From Streptomyces populi (lineage in GTDB: Bacteria > Actinomycetota > Actinomycetes > Streptomycetales > Streptomycetaceae): DNA of 64,000 nt. Location of the stretch: assembly GCF_002911015.1 (NCBI RefSeq), contig NZ_KZ626850.1, positions 1-64,000 of the forward strand, in the 5' to 3' direction. Of this stretch, positions 25,645 through 34,344 are shown in pieces; position 1 is the stretch's first letter, and each line of letters begins with the position of its first letter. The notes beneath the pieces were generated by a model, which ran no database searches, had not been told where the DNA came from, and was given only the letters and a program-made list of their open reading frames with translations. Made by a program: the position numbers and the translations under genes.

Positions 25645-27639
25645 GTGTTGTTCGTACCGGGGGAACGGGATCGTCTTACGGGTGAGGCGCCGACGGTGCG
25701 GGAGGCGTTCGAGCAGGCACCGGTGCCGTTGTGCGCCTGCTCCGGTCCGGAGCATCGCGTCGTGGCGGTGAACGCCGCCTACCGCGCCGCGGCCGTCCGT
25801 CAGGAACTGGTGGGTTCCACGGTGGACGAGCTGTATCCGGAGGCGCGGTTCCAGGAGATCCTCGCCGTCTTCGACCGGGTGTACGCCACCGGCGTGGCCG
25901 AGTCGAAGAAGGCCTGGCGGATGCAGCTGACGACCGATGAGGGGTTGCAGGAGTTCTTCTTCGACTTCACGGTCACCCCGTGGTTCGACACCGGCCGGGA
26001 GTCCGCCGGGTTCATCTGCTCGATCGACGAGGTCAGCGAGCAGGTGCGTGAGCGGCGCGAGGCGGAGGAGCGGGCGGCCGAGGCCGAGGCCCGTTACGCG
26101 CGGGCCCGTTCGACCCTGGCCGCGCTGCAGCAGGCGCTGCTGCCCGCGGATCTGCCGCTGCTGCCGGGTGTGGACCTGGACGCGCGGTACGTGCTGGCCG
26201 AGGTGGACACGGCGGCGGGCGGGGACTGGTACGACGCCGTGGTGCTGTCCGAGGGCCGGGTCGCCCTGGTGGCGGGGGACGTCGTCGGCCACGGGGTGAA
26301 GGCGTCGGCCGTCATGGGCCAGCTGCGCGCGGTCGTGCAGGAACGGCTGCGCGCGGGCTGCGGCCCGGCCGAGGCCATGAACGCGCTCGACCGGCACGCC
26401 CGCCACGTGCCGGGCGCGGAGGCGGCGACGTGCTGCATCGCCGTCCTCGTCCCCGCCACCGGGGCACTGACCTACGCCGGCGCGGGCCACCCCGCCCCGC
26501 TGATCATCGACGCCGACGGCACCGCCGAGTACCTGCCCGCCACCGGTCAGGGCCCGCTCGCCACCGGCGCCACCTACACCGACCACACCGGCCGGCTGCC
26601 GCCGGGCGCCACCTTGCTCCACTACAGCGACGGCATCGTCGAACGCCCCGGCACCACCCCCGAGTCCGGTCGCAAGGATCTGGCCCGCATCGCCTCGCTC
26701 GCCGCCCAGAACCTGCTGATGCCGCGCGACAGCCCCACCTCGACGTCCCGGCGCGTGGTCGAGCAGACCCTGGAGGTCCTGCTGCGCGAGAGCGGCCACA
26801 GCGACGACGTCACCGTGCTCGCCGCCCACCGCACCGCCGTACCGCGTGAGCTGGAGGTCGTCCTGCCGGCCGATCCGTCCGGTGCCCGGCAGGTCCAGGC
26901 GGAGCTGGGGCAGTGGCTGCTGGGGCTGAACTGCACGGAAGACGACGAGTCGCAGTTGCAGCACGCGGTGGTGGAACTGGTGACCAACGCGGCCGAACAC
27001 GCCTACGTCCACGTCACCGGCGTGGCCGGCCTCACCGGTCCCGGCCGGGAGGAGAGCGCCGGCGGGCAGGCGCGGGACGTCACGGTCCGCGGGTATCTGG
27101 ACACCGACGGATCGGTGGTGATCGAGGTCGCCGACCGGGGCCGCTGGCAGGACGTCCCGCATCAGGATCCCTTCCGCGGCCGGGGGCTCGCCATGGCCCG
27201 GACGTTCACCGACTCCCTCACCGTCGACCGGGCCGAGAGCGGCACCACCGTCCGCCTGCGCAAGCGGCTCAGCCACCCCGTCACCCTCACCGCGAGCCGG
27301 CCGGCCGCGGCCCGGCCCGCGGACCTGACCGTCACCGAAGATCTCGACGTCCCGGGCCTGCTGACCGTCACCGGCCGTCTGGACGCCGTCAGCGCCGAGC
27401 GCTTCACCGGCGACCTCACCACCCACACCCGTGGCGGCACCCGGCCGCTGACCGTCGACCTGTCCGGTGTGACCCACCTGGCCAGCGCCGGAGTGCGGGT
27501 CCTGCACCGCACGCATGACCTGCTCGTCCGCAACGACCGGACCCTCACCCTGTACGCGCCACCCGGATCGGTGGCCGACAACGTCCTGGACCTGGCCGGC
27601 CTGCCCCACACGACCAGGCCGCCGCACCGAACCGGCTGA
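25645..27639 (+). CDS. PAS-SpoIIE phosphatase-HATPase-STAS partner-switch protein
   Basis: A 664-residue protein joining the functions of a partner-switching cascade. PAS (about 15-135) begins E-Q-A-P-V-P-L-C. The PP2C/SpoIIE phosphatase (about 175-385) has G-G-D-W-Y-D, G-D-V-V-G-H-G, Y-S-D-G and D-D-V-T, so all metal-binding aspartates are present. The RsbW-like ATPase/kinase (about 400-540) has an N-box E-L-V-T-N-A-A-E-H-A-Y and a D-R-G-R-W/R-G-R-G pair. A C-terminal STAS (about 555-655) has H-L-A-S-A-G-V-R. GTG 25645 is chosen from GGGAG eight bases before. It lies between two STAS-ANTAR-GAF paralogues. A related, more divergent protein starts at 62637. Confidence 0.88.
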   Translation: MLFVPGERDRLTGEAPTVREAFEQAPVPLCACSGPEHRVVAVNAAYRAAAVRQELVGSTVDELYPEARFQEILAVFDRVYATGVAESKKAWRMQLTTDEGLQEFFFDFTVTPWFDTGRESAGFICSIDEVSEQVRERREAEERAAEAEARYARARSTLAALQQALLPADLPLLPGVDLDARYVLAEVDTAAGGDWYDAVVLSEGRVALVAGDVVGHGVKASAVMGQLRAVVQERLRAGCGPAEAMNALDRHARHVPGAEAATCCIAVLVPATGALTYAGAGHPAPLIIDADGTAEYLPATGQGPLATGATYTDHTGRLPPGATLLHYSDGIVERPGTTPESGRKDLARIASLAAQNLLMPRDSPTSTSRRVVEQTLEVLLRESGHSDDVTVLAAHRTAVPRELEVVLPADPSGARQVQAELGQWLLGLNCTEDDESQLQHAVVELVTNAAEHAYVHVTGVAGLTGPGREESAGGQARDVTVRGYLDTDGSVVIEVADRGRWQDVPHQDPFRGRGLAMARTFTDSLTVDRAESGTTVRLRKRLSHPVTLTASRPAAARPADLTVTEDLDVPGLLTVTGRLDAVSAERFTGDLTTHTRGGTRPLTVDLSGVTHLASAGVRVLHRTHDLLVRNDRTLTLYAPPGSVADNVLDLAGLPHTTRPPHRTG

Positions 27640-27681
27640 CCCGACCGGGCCCGGAAGCGGGCGGGCCGGCGACCACCCGCT

Positions 27682-28908
27682 TCAGGCGTGGGCGTGAACG
27701 TACTCCAGAGCGTCCAGAACCACTGTCCGCCGGTACCAGGAGCGCCAGCGCGCCAGCTCGTCCGCGAGGGTCCCCAGCGCGGCGCGCTGGACGTCGGTCG
27801 GCCAGGGTCCCGGCTGGGCACGGTGGACGGTGACGGTGCCCACGCATTCGCCGTCCTCGGAGAGGGCGGGGACCGCGTACAGGGCGCGGCTGCCCGAGGC
27901 CAGTACGGCGCGGCCCTCCTCGGAGGCGGCGAGTTCGGGGTCGGTCAGGACGTCCGCGACGAACACCGGCCGACCGAGCAGCCGGGCCCGTGCGCACACG
28001 GCCGGGGGACCGCTGACCTGTGCGACGTGGTCCCGGTAGGCGGCGTCGAGGCCCGAGTGGGACTCCAGGACGAGGGAGTTCTGCAGGGCGAGGTCGACCA
28101 GGTGCACCTCGGCGCTGTCCGCGTCGGTGACCGTGACCACCTCGTAGACGAGGGCGCGCAACAGCCGGCGCCGGTCGTACGCCCCTTGGTCCGGGGTGTC
28201 GAGCAGGCCCGAGGAAGGCGGGGGCGTGTGCAGACGGCCGGGGAACCACTCGGCCGAGCGCGCGGCCGGGGGAGGGGCGGTCACCAGGGCGGAGGCGAGG
28301 ATCCGCAGCGGCACGTTGTGGTGCTGGGAGGCTTGGCGCAGCAGGTCGAAGGCGGCCTGGAAGCCGGCCAGCGCGTAGCGCTCGAGCACGATCCCCTGGG
28401 CCATCCCGATGAGGGCGCCGGTACGGGCCTTGGCGCGCAGTCCGAGGACTTCGTCCGACTGGTCCCCGGGCGTGTCCGCCGCCTCGTCGGGAGCGGGGAG
28501 CGCGGTGTCGGGCAGCGCGGTGTCGGGCAGTGTGGCCAGGGCGGCGTCGAGGGTGGGACAGACGCGCAGACCAGGGGCGGGCGCGATGGTGAAGATCTCC
28601 CGCGCGTGCGGAGCGGCGACGATCACCAGGACCGGGTCGTCGGACAGATGACGTGTGTGGGTGTCCAGGACCTGGATGCCCGCCGCGCTCAGCAGGCGCA
28701 GGCCCGTCAGATCGAGGATCAGGCGCCGGTGCGAGTGCGTCGTCCGAAGGCGGGTGGCCAGTTCGTGGCCGAGCGCGGTGGCGCCCTCGGTGTCGAGGAT
28801 GCCGGAGAGGCACAGCACGTCCACGCCGTCCGGCACCCACTGCATCATGAGCGTCGTGTTCAGCTCTCGACGACCGGTGCGCGGGGCGACTGCTTCTTCC
28901 TGGGGCAT
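27682..28908 (-). CDS. STAS-ANTAR-GAF multidomain regulator (copy B)
   Basis: A 408-residue paralogue of copy A with the same order: STAS (about 20-115; L-C-L-S-G-I-L-D-T-E and L-R-L-L-S-A-A-G-I-Q), ANTAR (about 155-220; M-A-Q-G-I-V-L-E-R-Y, A-S-Q-H-H-N-V-P-L-R) and GAF (about 240-395), ending in the shared W-R-S-W-Y-R-R-T-V-V-L-D-A-L-E. A 15-base tandem duplication between STAS and ANTAR encodes T-A-L-P-D twice. It is convergent with the PAS-phosphatase gene, 42 bases away, so the pair flank the central protein head-to-tail and tail-to-tail. The start ATG 28908 fits the reading; M-M-Q-W further in is an alternative. Confidence 0.8.
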   Translation of the reverse strand: MPQEEAVAPRTGRRELNTTLMMQWVPDGVDVLCLSGILDTEGATALGHELATRLRTTHSHRRLILDLTGLRLLSAAGIQVLDTHTRHLSDDPVLVIVAAPHAREIFTIAPAPGLRVCPTLDAALATLPDTALPDTALPAPDEAADTPGDQSDEVLGLRAKARTGALIGMAQGIVLERYALAGFQAAFDLLRQASQHHNVPLRILASALVTAPPPAARSAEWFPGRLHTPPPSSGLLDTPDQGAYDRRRLLRALVYEVVTVTDADSAEVHLVDLALQNSLVLESHSGLDAAYRDHVAQVSGPPAVCARARLLGRPVFVADVLTDPELAASEEGRAVLASGSRALYAVPALSEDGECVGTVTVHRAQPGPWPTDVQRAALGTLADELARWRSWYRRTVVLDALEYVHAHA

Positions 28909-29058
28909 GCGGCCAGTCCTCTCCGAGGCTTTCGGCCGCTCCTGACCGTTCTTCCACCTTCCCCCGTACGGGGAGGAAGGGCAAGGAGCGACACCGTCCC
29001 GGCCGGAAACGTTCCTCGCCGGGCTCGCCCTCGGATGTGACCGCCGTCCTGCGAGAGC

Positions 29059-29103
29059 GGGCGGAGCCCTGGTCGCGGGGGAGGCGTGACCAGGGCTCCG
29101 CCC
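29059..29103 (-). terminator. 16-base perfect stem hairpin
   Basis: 29059-29074 pairs with 29088-29103 around a 13-base loop. It follows the short protein-like remnant on the minus strand and could stop read-through from both sides. Confidence 0.7.
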
Positions 29104-29188
29104 CCGTCGGGCGGTCAGTCGGTGGAGAGTGCCTCGAGGAGGTCGCCGGCCTTGGGGTCGGGGAGCGGGCGGGCGCCCCCGGACGCAG

Positions 29189-29228
29189 CGAGCCCCGCCC
29201 CGCGACTGCCGGGGCGGGGCGGGGCTCG
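29189..29228 (-). terminator. Terminator of the sigma factor gene
   Basis: 29189-29202 pairs with 29215-29228 (14 bases, loop 12). It begins nine bases beyond the sigma factor stop codon. Confidence 0.75.
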
Positions 29229-29236
29229 GCGTGTGG

Positions 29237-30079
29237 TCAGTGCGTGGTGAGCATGCCCGCGCGGAGCTTGGCGAGGATGCGGTTGAGGAGGCGGGAGACG
29301 TGCATCTGGGAGACGCCGAGGTGTTCGCCGATCTGCGCCTGGGTGAGTTCGTCGACGAAGCGCATGTGGATGATGCGGCGTTCGCGTTCGTCGAGGGAGG
29401 CGATCAGGGGGGCCAGGGCGTGGAAGTCCTCGACGAGTTCGAGCGAGCTGTCGTCGCTGCCGATGAAGTCGGCCAGCGCCGCCTCGCCCTCGTCACCGGA
29501 ACCGATGGCGGCGTCGAGGGAGGCCGAGTTGTAGCCGTTGGAGGCCAGCCGTGCCTCGTTGACCTCCTCCTCGCTCAGGGACATCAGCTCGGAGAGTTCC
29601 TTGACGGTGGGCATACGGCCGAGCCGGCTGCGCAGTTCCTCGGTGGCCCTGGCGAGCTGGACGCGGGCTTCCTGGAGGCGGCGGGGCACGTGGACGGCCC
29701 AGGAGGTGTCGCGGAAGAACCGCTTGATCTCACCGGTGATGTAGGGGACGGCGAAGGAGGTGAACTCGACCTCGCGGGACAGCTCGAAACGGTCGATGGC
29801 CTTGATGAGCCCGATCGTGCCGACCTGGACGATGTCCTCCATCTCGCCCTGGCTGCGGCTGCGGAAGCGCGCGGCGGCGTAGCGGACGAGGGTGATGTTC
29901 ATCTCGACGAGGGTGTTGCGCGCGTACTGGTACTCGGGCGTGCCCTCCTCCAGGACGGCGAGCCGGTCGAAGAACAGCCTGGACAGCTGCCGGGCGTCCT
30001 TGGGGGCGATCTGCGAGGGGTCGGCGATCTCCGGGAGCGGCGCCGTCCGTGCCTCGGTCGTCATCTCGGTCGTCGTCAT
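29237..30079 (-). CDS. SigB/SigF/SigG-family RNA polymerase sigma factor (first of three)
   Basis: A 280-residue group-3 sigma factor. Region 2 includes the core D-I-V-Q-V-G-T-I-G-L-I-K-A-I-D-R-F and T-S-F-A-V-P-Y-I-T-G-E-I-K-R. Region 3 follows H-V-P-R-R-L-Q-E. Region 4 has the recognition helix Q-A-Q-I-G-E-H-L-G-V-S-Q-M-H-V-S-R-L-L. Such factors direct stress and differentiation genes and are usually held by an RsbW-like kinase/anti-sigma and released by STAS antagonists, several of which are encoded nearby. ATG 30079 follows GGAGGGG. A SigB-type promoter-like pair 66 bases upstream suggests autoregulation. A hairpin terminator follows. Confidence 0.93.
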   Translation of the reverse strand: MTTTEMTTEARTAPLPEIADPSQIAPKDARQLSRLFFDRLAVLEEGTPEYQYARNTLVEMNITLVRYAAARFRSRSQGEMEDIVQVGTIGLIKAIDRFELSREVEFTSFAVPYITGEIKRFFRDTSWAVHVPRRLQEARVQLARATEELRSRLGRMPTVKELSELMSLSEEEVNEARLASNGYNSASLDAAIGSGDEGEAALADFIGSDDSSLELVEDFHALAPLIASLDERERRIIHMRFVDELTQAQIGEHLGVSQMHVSRLLNRILAKLRAGMLTTH

Positions 30080-30383
30080 CACAAGCCCCTCCCCGGGCAG
30101 TCCTCTCCTGTGCCGCCGGCTTTCGGAAGCCGACCAACCCGCGTCTACCCCGGGTCGCGGAACACATGCCAGTTTATTTCGCCGCTTCCGCGCGGGTGCC
30201 GCTCCGGGCCGTGAAGCGCGGGTCCGGAGGGCCGGGCCGAGCCGGGAGCGGCCGGTGAAACCGCCGACGACCGGGGGACGGGTGGATGGGGCAGGCCCCG
30301 CGACCCCCGGCCGGTGGGGTGCCGCGGGACCTGCCGGCCGGGACGGTGGGCCTGCCGGTCGGGACGGCGGGTCCGCCCGGTCG
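30080..30383. other. Gap between sigma factor and catalase genes
   Basis: It holds the sigma-factor promoter candidate near its left side and GC-rich sequence with an imperfect repeat of CCTGCCGG-C-CGGGACGG around 30335-30370. No coding sequence is recognised. Confidence 0.5.
30145..30169 (-). promoter_or_regulatory. SigB-type promoter candidate for the sigma factor gene
   Basis: On the minus strand GCAT (30169-30166), 15 bases, GGGTAG (30150-30145). The pattern matches GNNT-N14-16-GGGTAC except for the last base. It would give a leader of about 60 bases before ATG 30079. Confidence 0.55.
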
Positions 30384-32666
30384 TCAGAGAGCGGGGTCGA
30401 AGCGGTCCCAGGCGCGGTGGCGGCCCAGCAGCTCGGTGATGCCCCGCAGCCCGTCCTCGGCGCTGTCGGCGGTGACGACGCCGGGGGTGCCGGGGGCGAT
30501 GCCCGCGGCTTCCAGGGCCCGGGCCCCTCCGTTCCACGCCCCGATGGCCTTTCCGTGGCGGTGGGCCTCGGCGAGCAGGAGCACGACGCGCGGGTCGATG
30601 CCCGTGGCCCCCTCGCCGCTTTCGTCCGCCTTGGCGTCGCGCGCCGCGAAGGCGTCGGCACCCGGCGCGGGCGCCGACGTCACGAGGAGGGCGTCGAACT
30701 CGGTGGACCGGGCGGTGGCGAAGGTGCGCTGCACGGTGACGGGATCGCCGTCGTGGTCGAGCACGCCCCCGGCCGGGGCGATCACCAGGGGCACCATGTC
30801 GGCGTCCAGGGCGGCCCGCGCCACGGACCGGACGCCGGACAGGTCCTGACCGTCCGTGGTGATGACCCCGACGGTCCGACCGTCGAGCGGCCAGGTGCTG
30901 CCGAGCTGGGAGAGCGCGGGGCTCGGGGCGGGGTCGGCGAGCGTCACGGTCGGCGCGGGGGCCGGCAGGCCGAGCCCCGCGGCGACCTGCGCGCACAGCC
31001 CGCCGTCGATGTTCGCGAGCACCTTCAGCGCCCGCTCCTTGATCGCGGTCTCCCAGCACTTGCTCAGCTCGAAGGTGTAGGCGGCGACGATGTGTTCACG
31101 CTCGGTGGGCGTCATGCTCAGCCAGAACAGCCGGGGCTGGCTGTAGTGGTCGTCGAAGGAGGCCGCCGCTTCGCGGACCTTGGGGGCCGCGGGCACCCGC
31201 TCGGGGACCTCGACGTAGGCGCCGTTGTCCTCGCCGGCGAGGAAGGGGCAGCCGCCGTCCAGCGAGTTGGGCCGGTAGGGGGCCACGCCGCGGTGGACGG
31301 CGGTCTGGTGCATGCCGTCGCGCAGCATGTCGTTGACGGCGGCGTGCGGCCGGTTGATGGGCAACTGGCTGAAGTTGGGACCGCCGAGCCGGGTGATCTG
31401 GGTATCGAGGTAGGAGAACAGACGGCCCTGGAGCAGGGGGTCGTCGGTGACGTCGATGCCGGGCACGAGGTGGCCCACGTGGAAGGCGACCTGCTCCGTC
31501 TCGGCGAAGTAGTTCGACGGGTTGGCGTTCAGGGTGAGCAGGCCGACGGGCTGGACCGGGGCCAGCTCCTCCGGCACCATCTTGGTCGGGTCCAGCAGGT
31601 CGATGCCCTCGAAGAGCTGGTCCTCGGTGTCGGGGAAGGTCTGGACCCCGAGTTCCCACTGCGGGAAGGCGCCCGCCTCGATGGCGTCGGCCAGATCACG
31701 GCGATGGAAGTCGGGGTCGACGCCCGCGGTGATCTGGGCTTCCTCCCACGCCATGGAGTGAACACCCAGCTTCGGCTTCCAGTGCCACTTCACCAGCGTC
31801 GTCGCACCCTCGGCGTTCACCAGCCGGAACGTGTGGACGCCGAAGCCCTCCATCATCCGGTACGAGCGCGGGATGCCGCGGTCGGACATGTTCCACAGCG
31901 TGTGGTGCGTGGCCTCGGTGTGCAGGGTGACGAAGTCCCAGAAGGTGTCGTGGGCGCTCTGGGCCTGCGGGATCTCCCGGTCGGGGTGCGGCTTGGCCGC
32001 GTGGACGACGTCCGGGAACTTGATCGCGTCCTGGATGAAGAAGACCGGGATGTTGTTGCCGACCAGGTCGAAGACACCCTCGCCGGTGTAGAACTTCGTC
32101 GCGAAGCCGCGCGTGTCGCGGACCGTGTCGGCCGATCCGCGCGAGCCCAGCACGGTGGAGAAGCGCACGAAGACCGGCGTCTCCACGTCCTTGCCCAGGA
32201 AGGTGGCCTTGCTGATCCGGGTGGCGGTTCCGTACCCCTGGAAGACACCGTGGGCGGCGGCGCCCCGGGCGTGCACCACCCGCTCCGGGATGCGCTCGTG
32301 GTCGAAGTGGGTGATCTTCTCGCGCAGATGGTGGTCCTGCAACAGCACCGGACCGCGCGGCCCCGCCTTCAGCGAGTGGTCGGTGTCGTACGGCCGCGTC
32401 CCCTGCGCGGTGGTCAGGAACTCACCGCCCTGGGCGACCTCGTCCTGCGGGGTCGAGGTGGCCTGCCCGGTGGGGCTGTAGGTGTCGGGGCCGCGCTGGT
32501 CCGGCTTGGGCGGCAGCGGGCCGGTGGGCCGGGTCGGCTCGTCCACCGACGGCGGCACGGGAGCCGGCGCGCCGGGTATGTCGGTGCCGGAGCCGACGGC
32601 TTCCTGGACCTTCTCGACGACCTTGTCGGCGGTTGCCGCCACGGGGTTCTTCTTCTTGGCGCTCAC
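30384..32666 (-). CDS. katE: Large-subunit (clade 2, HPII-type) catalase
   Basis: A 760-residue monofunctional haem catalase. A 90-residue Pro-rich N-terminal extension precedes the catalase core. It contains R-V-V-H-A-R-G with the essential His, [12 protein letters not shown] with the essential Asn, and R-L-F-S-Y-L-D-T-Q with the proximal haem Tyr. A flavodoxin/DJ-1-like C-terminal domain (about 615-755) is typical of the large clade. I prefer GTG 32666, preceded by GGAAAC and followed by S-A-K-K-K, over GTG 32699. Large catalases of this type in Streptomyces are SigB-dependent stress proteins; a matching promoter candidate sits about 75 bases upstream. It is divergent from a short-chain dehydrogenase gene. 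Confidence 0.93.
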   Translation of the reverse strand: MSAKKKNPVAATADKVVEKVQEAVGSGTDIPGAPAPVPPSVDEPTRPTGPLPPKPDQRGPDTYSPTGQATSTPQDEVAQGGEFLTTAQGTRPYDTDHSLKAGPRGPVLLQDHHLREKITHFDHERIPERVVHARGAAAHGVFQGYGTATRISKATFLGKDVETPVFVRFSTVLGSRGSADTVRDTRGFATKFYTGEGVFDLVGNNIPVFFIQDAIKFPDVVHAAKPHPDREIPQAQSAHDTFWDFVTLHTEATHHTLWNMSDRGIPRSYRMMEGFGVHTFRLVNAEGATTLVKWHWKPKLGVHSMAWEEAQITAGVDPDFHRRDLADAIEAGAFPQWELGVQTFPDTEDQLFEGIDLLDPTKMVPEELAPVQPVGLLTLNANPSNYFAETEQVAFHVGHLVPGIDVTDDPLLQGRLFSYLDTQITRLGGPNFSQLPINRPHAAVNDMLRDGMHQTAVHRGVAPYRPNSLDGGCPFLAGEDNGAYVEVPERVPAAPKVREAAASFDDHYSQPRLFWLSMTPTEREHIVAAYTFELSKCWETAIKERALKVLANIDGGLCAQVAAGLGLPAPAPTVTLADPAPSPALSQLGSTWPLDGRTVGVITTDGQDLSGVRSVARAALDADMVPLVIAPAGGVLDHDGDPVTVQRTFATARSTEFDALLVTSAPAPGADAFAARDAKADESGEGATGIDPRVVLLLAEAHRHGKAIGAWNGGARALEAAGIAPGTPGVVTADSAEDGLRGITELLGRHRAWDRFDPAL

Positions 32667-32748
32667 GACGTTTCCGATCGATGGGGGAAGGGCGGACACG
32701 GCTTCGGTCCGTCACGGGGACGGGGCACTCGACGTGCGAGGAAGGCGG

Positions 32749-32773
32749 GTACCCGTTTCGGCGACCGCGACGC
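32749..32773 (-). promoter_or_regulatory. SigB-type promoter candidate for catalase
   Basis: On the minus strand GCGT (32773-32770), 15 bases, GGGTAC (32754-32749). This is an exact match to GNNT-N15-GGGTAC, about 83 bases before the catalase GTG. Confidence 0.7.
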
Positions 32774-32788
32774 AGCGGCGGCCACCGC

Positions 32789-32813
32789 GCATGCGACAGG
32801 TGGGCGCGGGTAC
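32789..32813 (+). promoter_or_regulatory. SigB-type promoter candidate for the short-chain dehydrogenase
   Basis: GCAT (32789-32792), 15 bases, GGGTAC (32808-32813). It is an exact match to GNNT-N15-GGGTAC facing the dehydrogenase gene, about 115 bases before its ATG. Confidence 0.65.
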
Positions 32814-32927
32814 CCATTCGCGGCACGCCGGTCCGGGGCGGCCCCGAAGAACGCCGCCCTCCTGGGCGCGGGGCCCCGGAGCCGCCGCGCAGCGGCCCGA
32901 CGGACCTCGACCCCGGAAAGGTGATCC

Positions 32928-33800
32928 ATGTCCGACAACCCGGTCGACAAGCACCCCCGCCCCGACCTTCCGCAGCAGGACCAGGAACATCCCGGGTGGA
33001 CGGGCCCCATGGACCCTCCGCCCGACCACGGCGAGGACTCCTACGAAGGATGCGGTCTGCTCCAGGACCGCAAGGCGCTGGTGACGGGCGGCGACTCCGG
33101 CATCGGGCGCGCGGTGGCGCTCTCCTACGCACGCGAGGGAGCGGACGTCCTGTTCACCCACCTCCCCGAGGAGACGGACGACGCGGCCGAGACCGCCCGG
33201 CTGGTCGAGGAGGCGGGACGCAAAGCCGTCGCCGTCGAGTGCGACATACGGGAGGAGGACCAGTGCCGCCGACTGGTGGAACGCGCGGTCGAGGAGTTCG
33301 GCCGCATCGACGTCCTCGTCAACAACGCGGCGTACCAGATGTCCCAGCCCGACGGCATCGGTGAGATCTCCACCGAGCAGTTCGACCGCGTCATGCGCAC
33401 CAACCTGTACGGCATGTTCTGGCTGTGCAAGATGGCCCTGCCGTACATACCGGCGGGGGGCTCGATCATCAACACCACGTCCGTGCAGGCCTACAAGCCC
33501 AGTCCGCACCTGCTGGACTACGCGACGTCCAAGGGCGCGATCGTGACCTTCACCCAGGGGCTGGCGCAGATGGTGGCGGACGACGGCATCCGCGTCAACG
33601 CCGTGGCACCCGGGCCGGTGTGGACCCCGCTGATCCCGGCCACGATGCCGGACACCACCGAGTTCGGGAAGCAGGCCCCCCTCGGCCGGCCCGCCCAGCC
33701 GGCGGAGATGGCGCCCGCCTATGTGTTCCTGGCTTCCTCCCGGGCCGGTTTCATCACCGCGGAGATCCTCAACGCCACCGGAGGAACGCCTCTGCCCTGA
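32928..33800 (+). CDS. NAD(P)-dependent short-chain dehydrogenase (general-stress GSP39/YghA type)
   Basis: A 290-residue SDR with the roughly 45-residue hydrophilic N-terminal extension (H-P-R-P-D-L-P-Q-Q-D-Q-E-H-P-G) found in the YghA/GSP39 group of stress-induced dehydrogenases. The cofactor motif is T-G-G-D-S-G-I-G, the structural motif N-N-A-A, and the catalytic set includes Ser in I-I-N-T-T-S and Y-A-T-S-K. GGAAAGG lies ten bases before ATG 32928. It is divergent from catalase, with a SigB-type promoter candidate facing each gene, so the two are probably co-induced under osmotic or oxidative stress. Substrate unknown. Confidence 0.9.
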   Translation: MSDNPVDKHPRPDLPQQDQEHPGWTGPMDPPPDHGEDSYEGCGLLQDRKALVTGGDSGIGRAVALSYAREGADVLFTHLPEETDDAAETARLVEEAGRKAVAVECDIREEDQCRRLVERAVEEFGRIDVLVNNAAYQMSQPDGIGEISTEQFDRVMRTNLYGMFWLCKMALPYIPAGGSIINTTSVQAYKPSPHLLDYATSKGAIVTFTQGLAQMVADDGIRVNAVAPGPVWTPLIPATMPDTTEFGKQAPLGRPAQPAEMAPAYVFLASSRAGFITAEILNATGGTPLP

Positions 33801-33936
33801 CGGCTGCGCGCTCCACGGGCCTCGACAGCCCCGGGGAAGGGTGAGCGTCCCGCCCGTCGCACCTCTGACCCGCGCCTCCGGTCCGTCGGCGGATCTTTAC
33901 CATGGGGAAAGGAAGCTGATCTGGAGGCTGTGAAGA

Positions 33937-34344
33937 GTGTTCTCGGTGGAGGCCCGACCGACCATGCAGGCCATGGTGCTCTCGTTGCGGGGGGAGCTGG
34001 ATTTCGACAGCACCGTCCAACTGGACGAAGCGGCCGACCGCCTCCTCTCGGAGGGGGAGGGGCAGCGGATGCTCGTCATCGTGGACTGCACGTCACTGCA
34101 CTTCTGCGACTCCTCCGGGATCGGCTGCTTCGTCCGGATCTACCAGCGGCTGGCCGCCCGGAGCGGCGAACTGCGCATAGCGGCGGCTCCCGCCCCCGTG
34201 ACGCGCGCGTTCACCCTGACCGGACTCGACCAGGTCATCGGCGTGTATGAAACGATGCAGGCTGCTCTTGCCTCCGGCAGTGGTGGGCACGGAACGGGCA
34301 GCGGGGCGGGCGTGCCCTCGGTGTCCTCGTCGGCTGAGGGGTGA
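33937..34344 (+). CDS. STAS-domain anti-sigma factor antagonist
   Basis: A 135-residue RsbV/SpoIIAA-like protein. The STAS fold shows the strand M-V-L-S-L-R-G-E-L-D-F-D and the phospho-acceptor loop F-C-D-S-S-G-I-G with the regulated serine. Residues after about 110 form a Gly/Ser-rich tail. In its unphosphorylated form it would bind an RsbW-type anti-sigma factor and free the cognate sigma factor. GTG 33937 has GGAGG ten bases upstream. Its stop overlaps the start of the next phosphatase gene (GTGA), so antagonist and phosphatase are translationally coupled, which implies that the phosphatase activates this protein. Confidence 0.9.
   Translation: MFSVEARPTMQAMVLSLRGELDFDSTVQLDEAADRLLSEGEGQRMLVIVDCTSLHFCDSSGIGCFVRIYQRLAARSGELRIAAAPAPVTRAFTLTGLDQVIGVYETMQAALASGSGGHGTGSGAGVPSVSSSAEG

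Larger units (their letters stand above)
28909..29236. other. Gap holding two terminators and a possible C-terminal remnant
   Basis: Two strong hairpins are annotated separately. On the minus strand a protein-like ending (L-P-D-P-K-A-G-D-L-L-E-A-L-S-T-D, stop at 29115) lies between them without a visible start. It may be a gene remnant, but it is too short to assign. Confidence 0.4.

Noticed and set aside
29115..29185. C-terminal-like peptide L-P-D-P-K-A-G-D-L-L-E-A-L-S-T-D
   Set aside because: No start, no family and overlaps a terminator; mentioned only as a possible remnant.
29892..32924. Very long plus-strand open frame (about 1000 codons)
   Set aside because: It is antisense to the sigma factor and catalase genes and lacks any domain or ribosome site; high GC leaves such frames open by chance.
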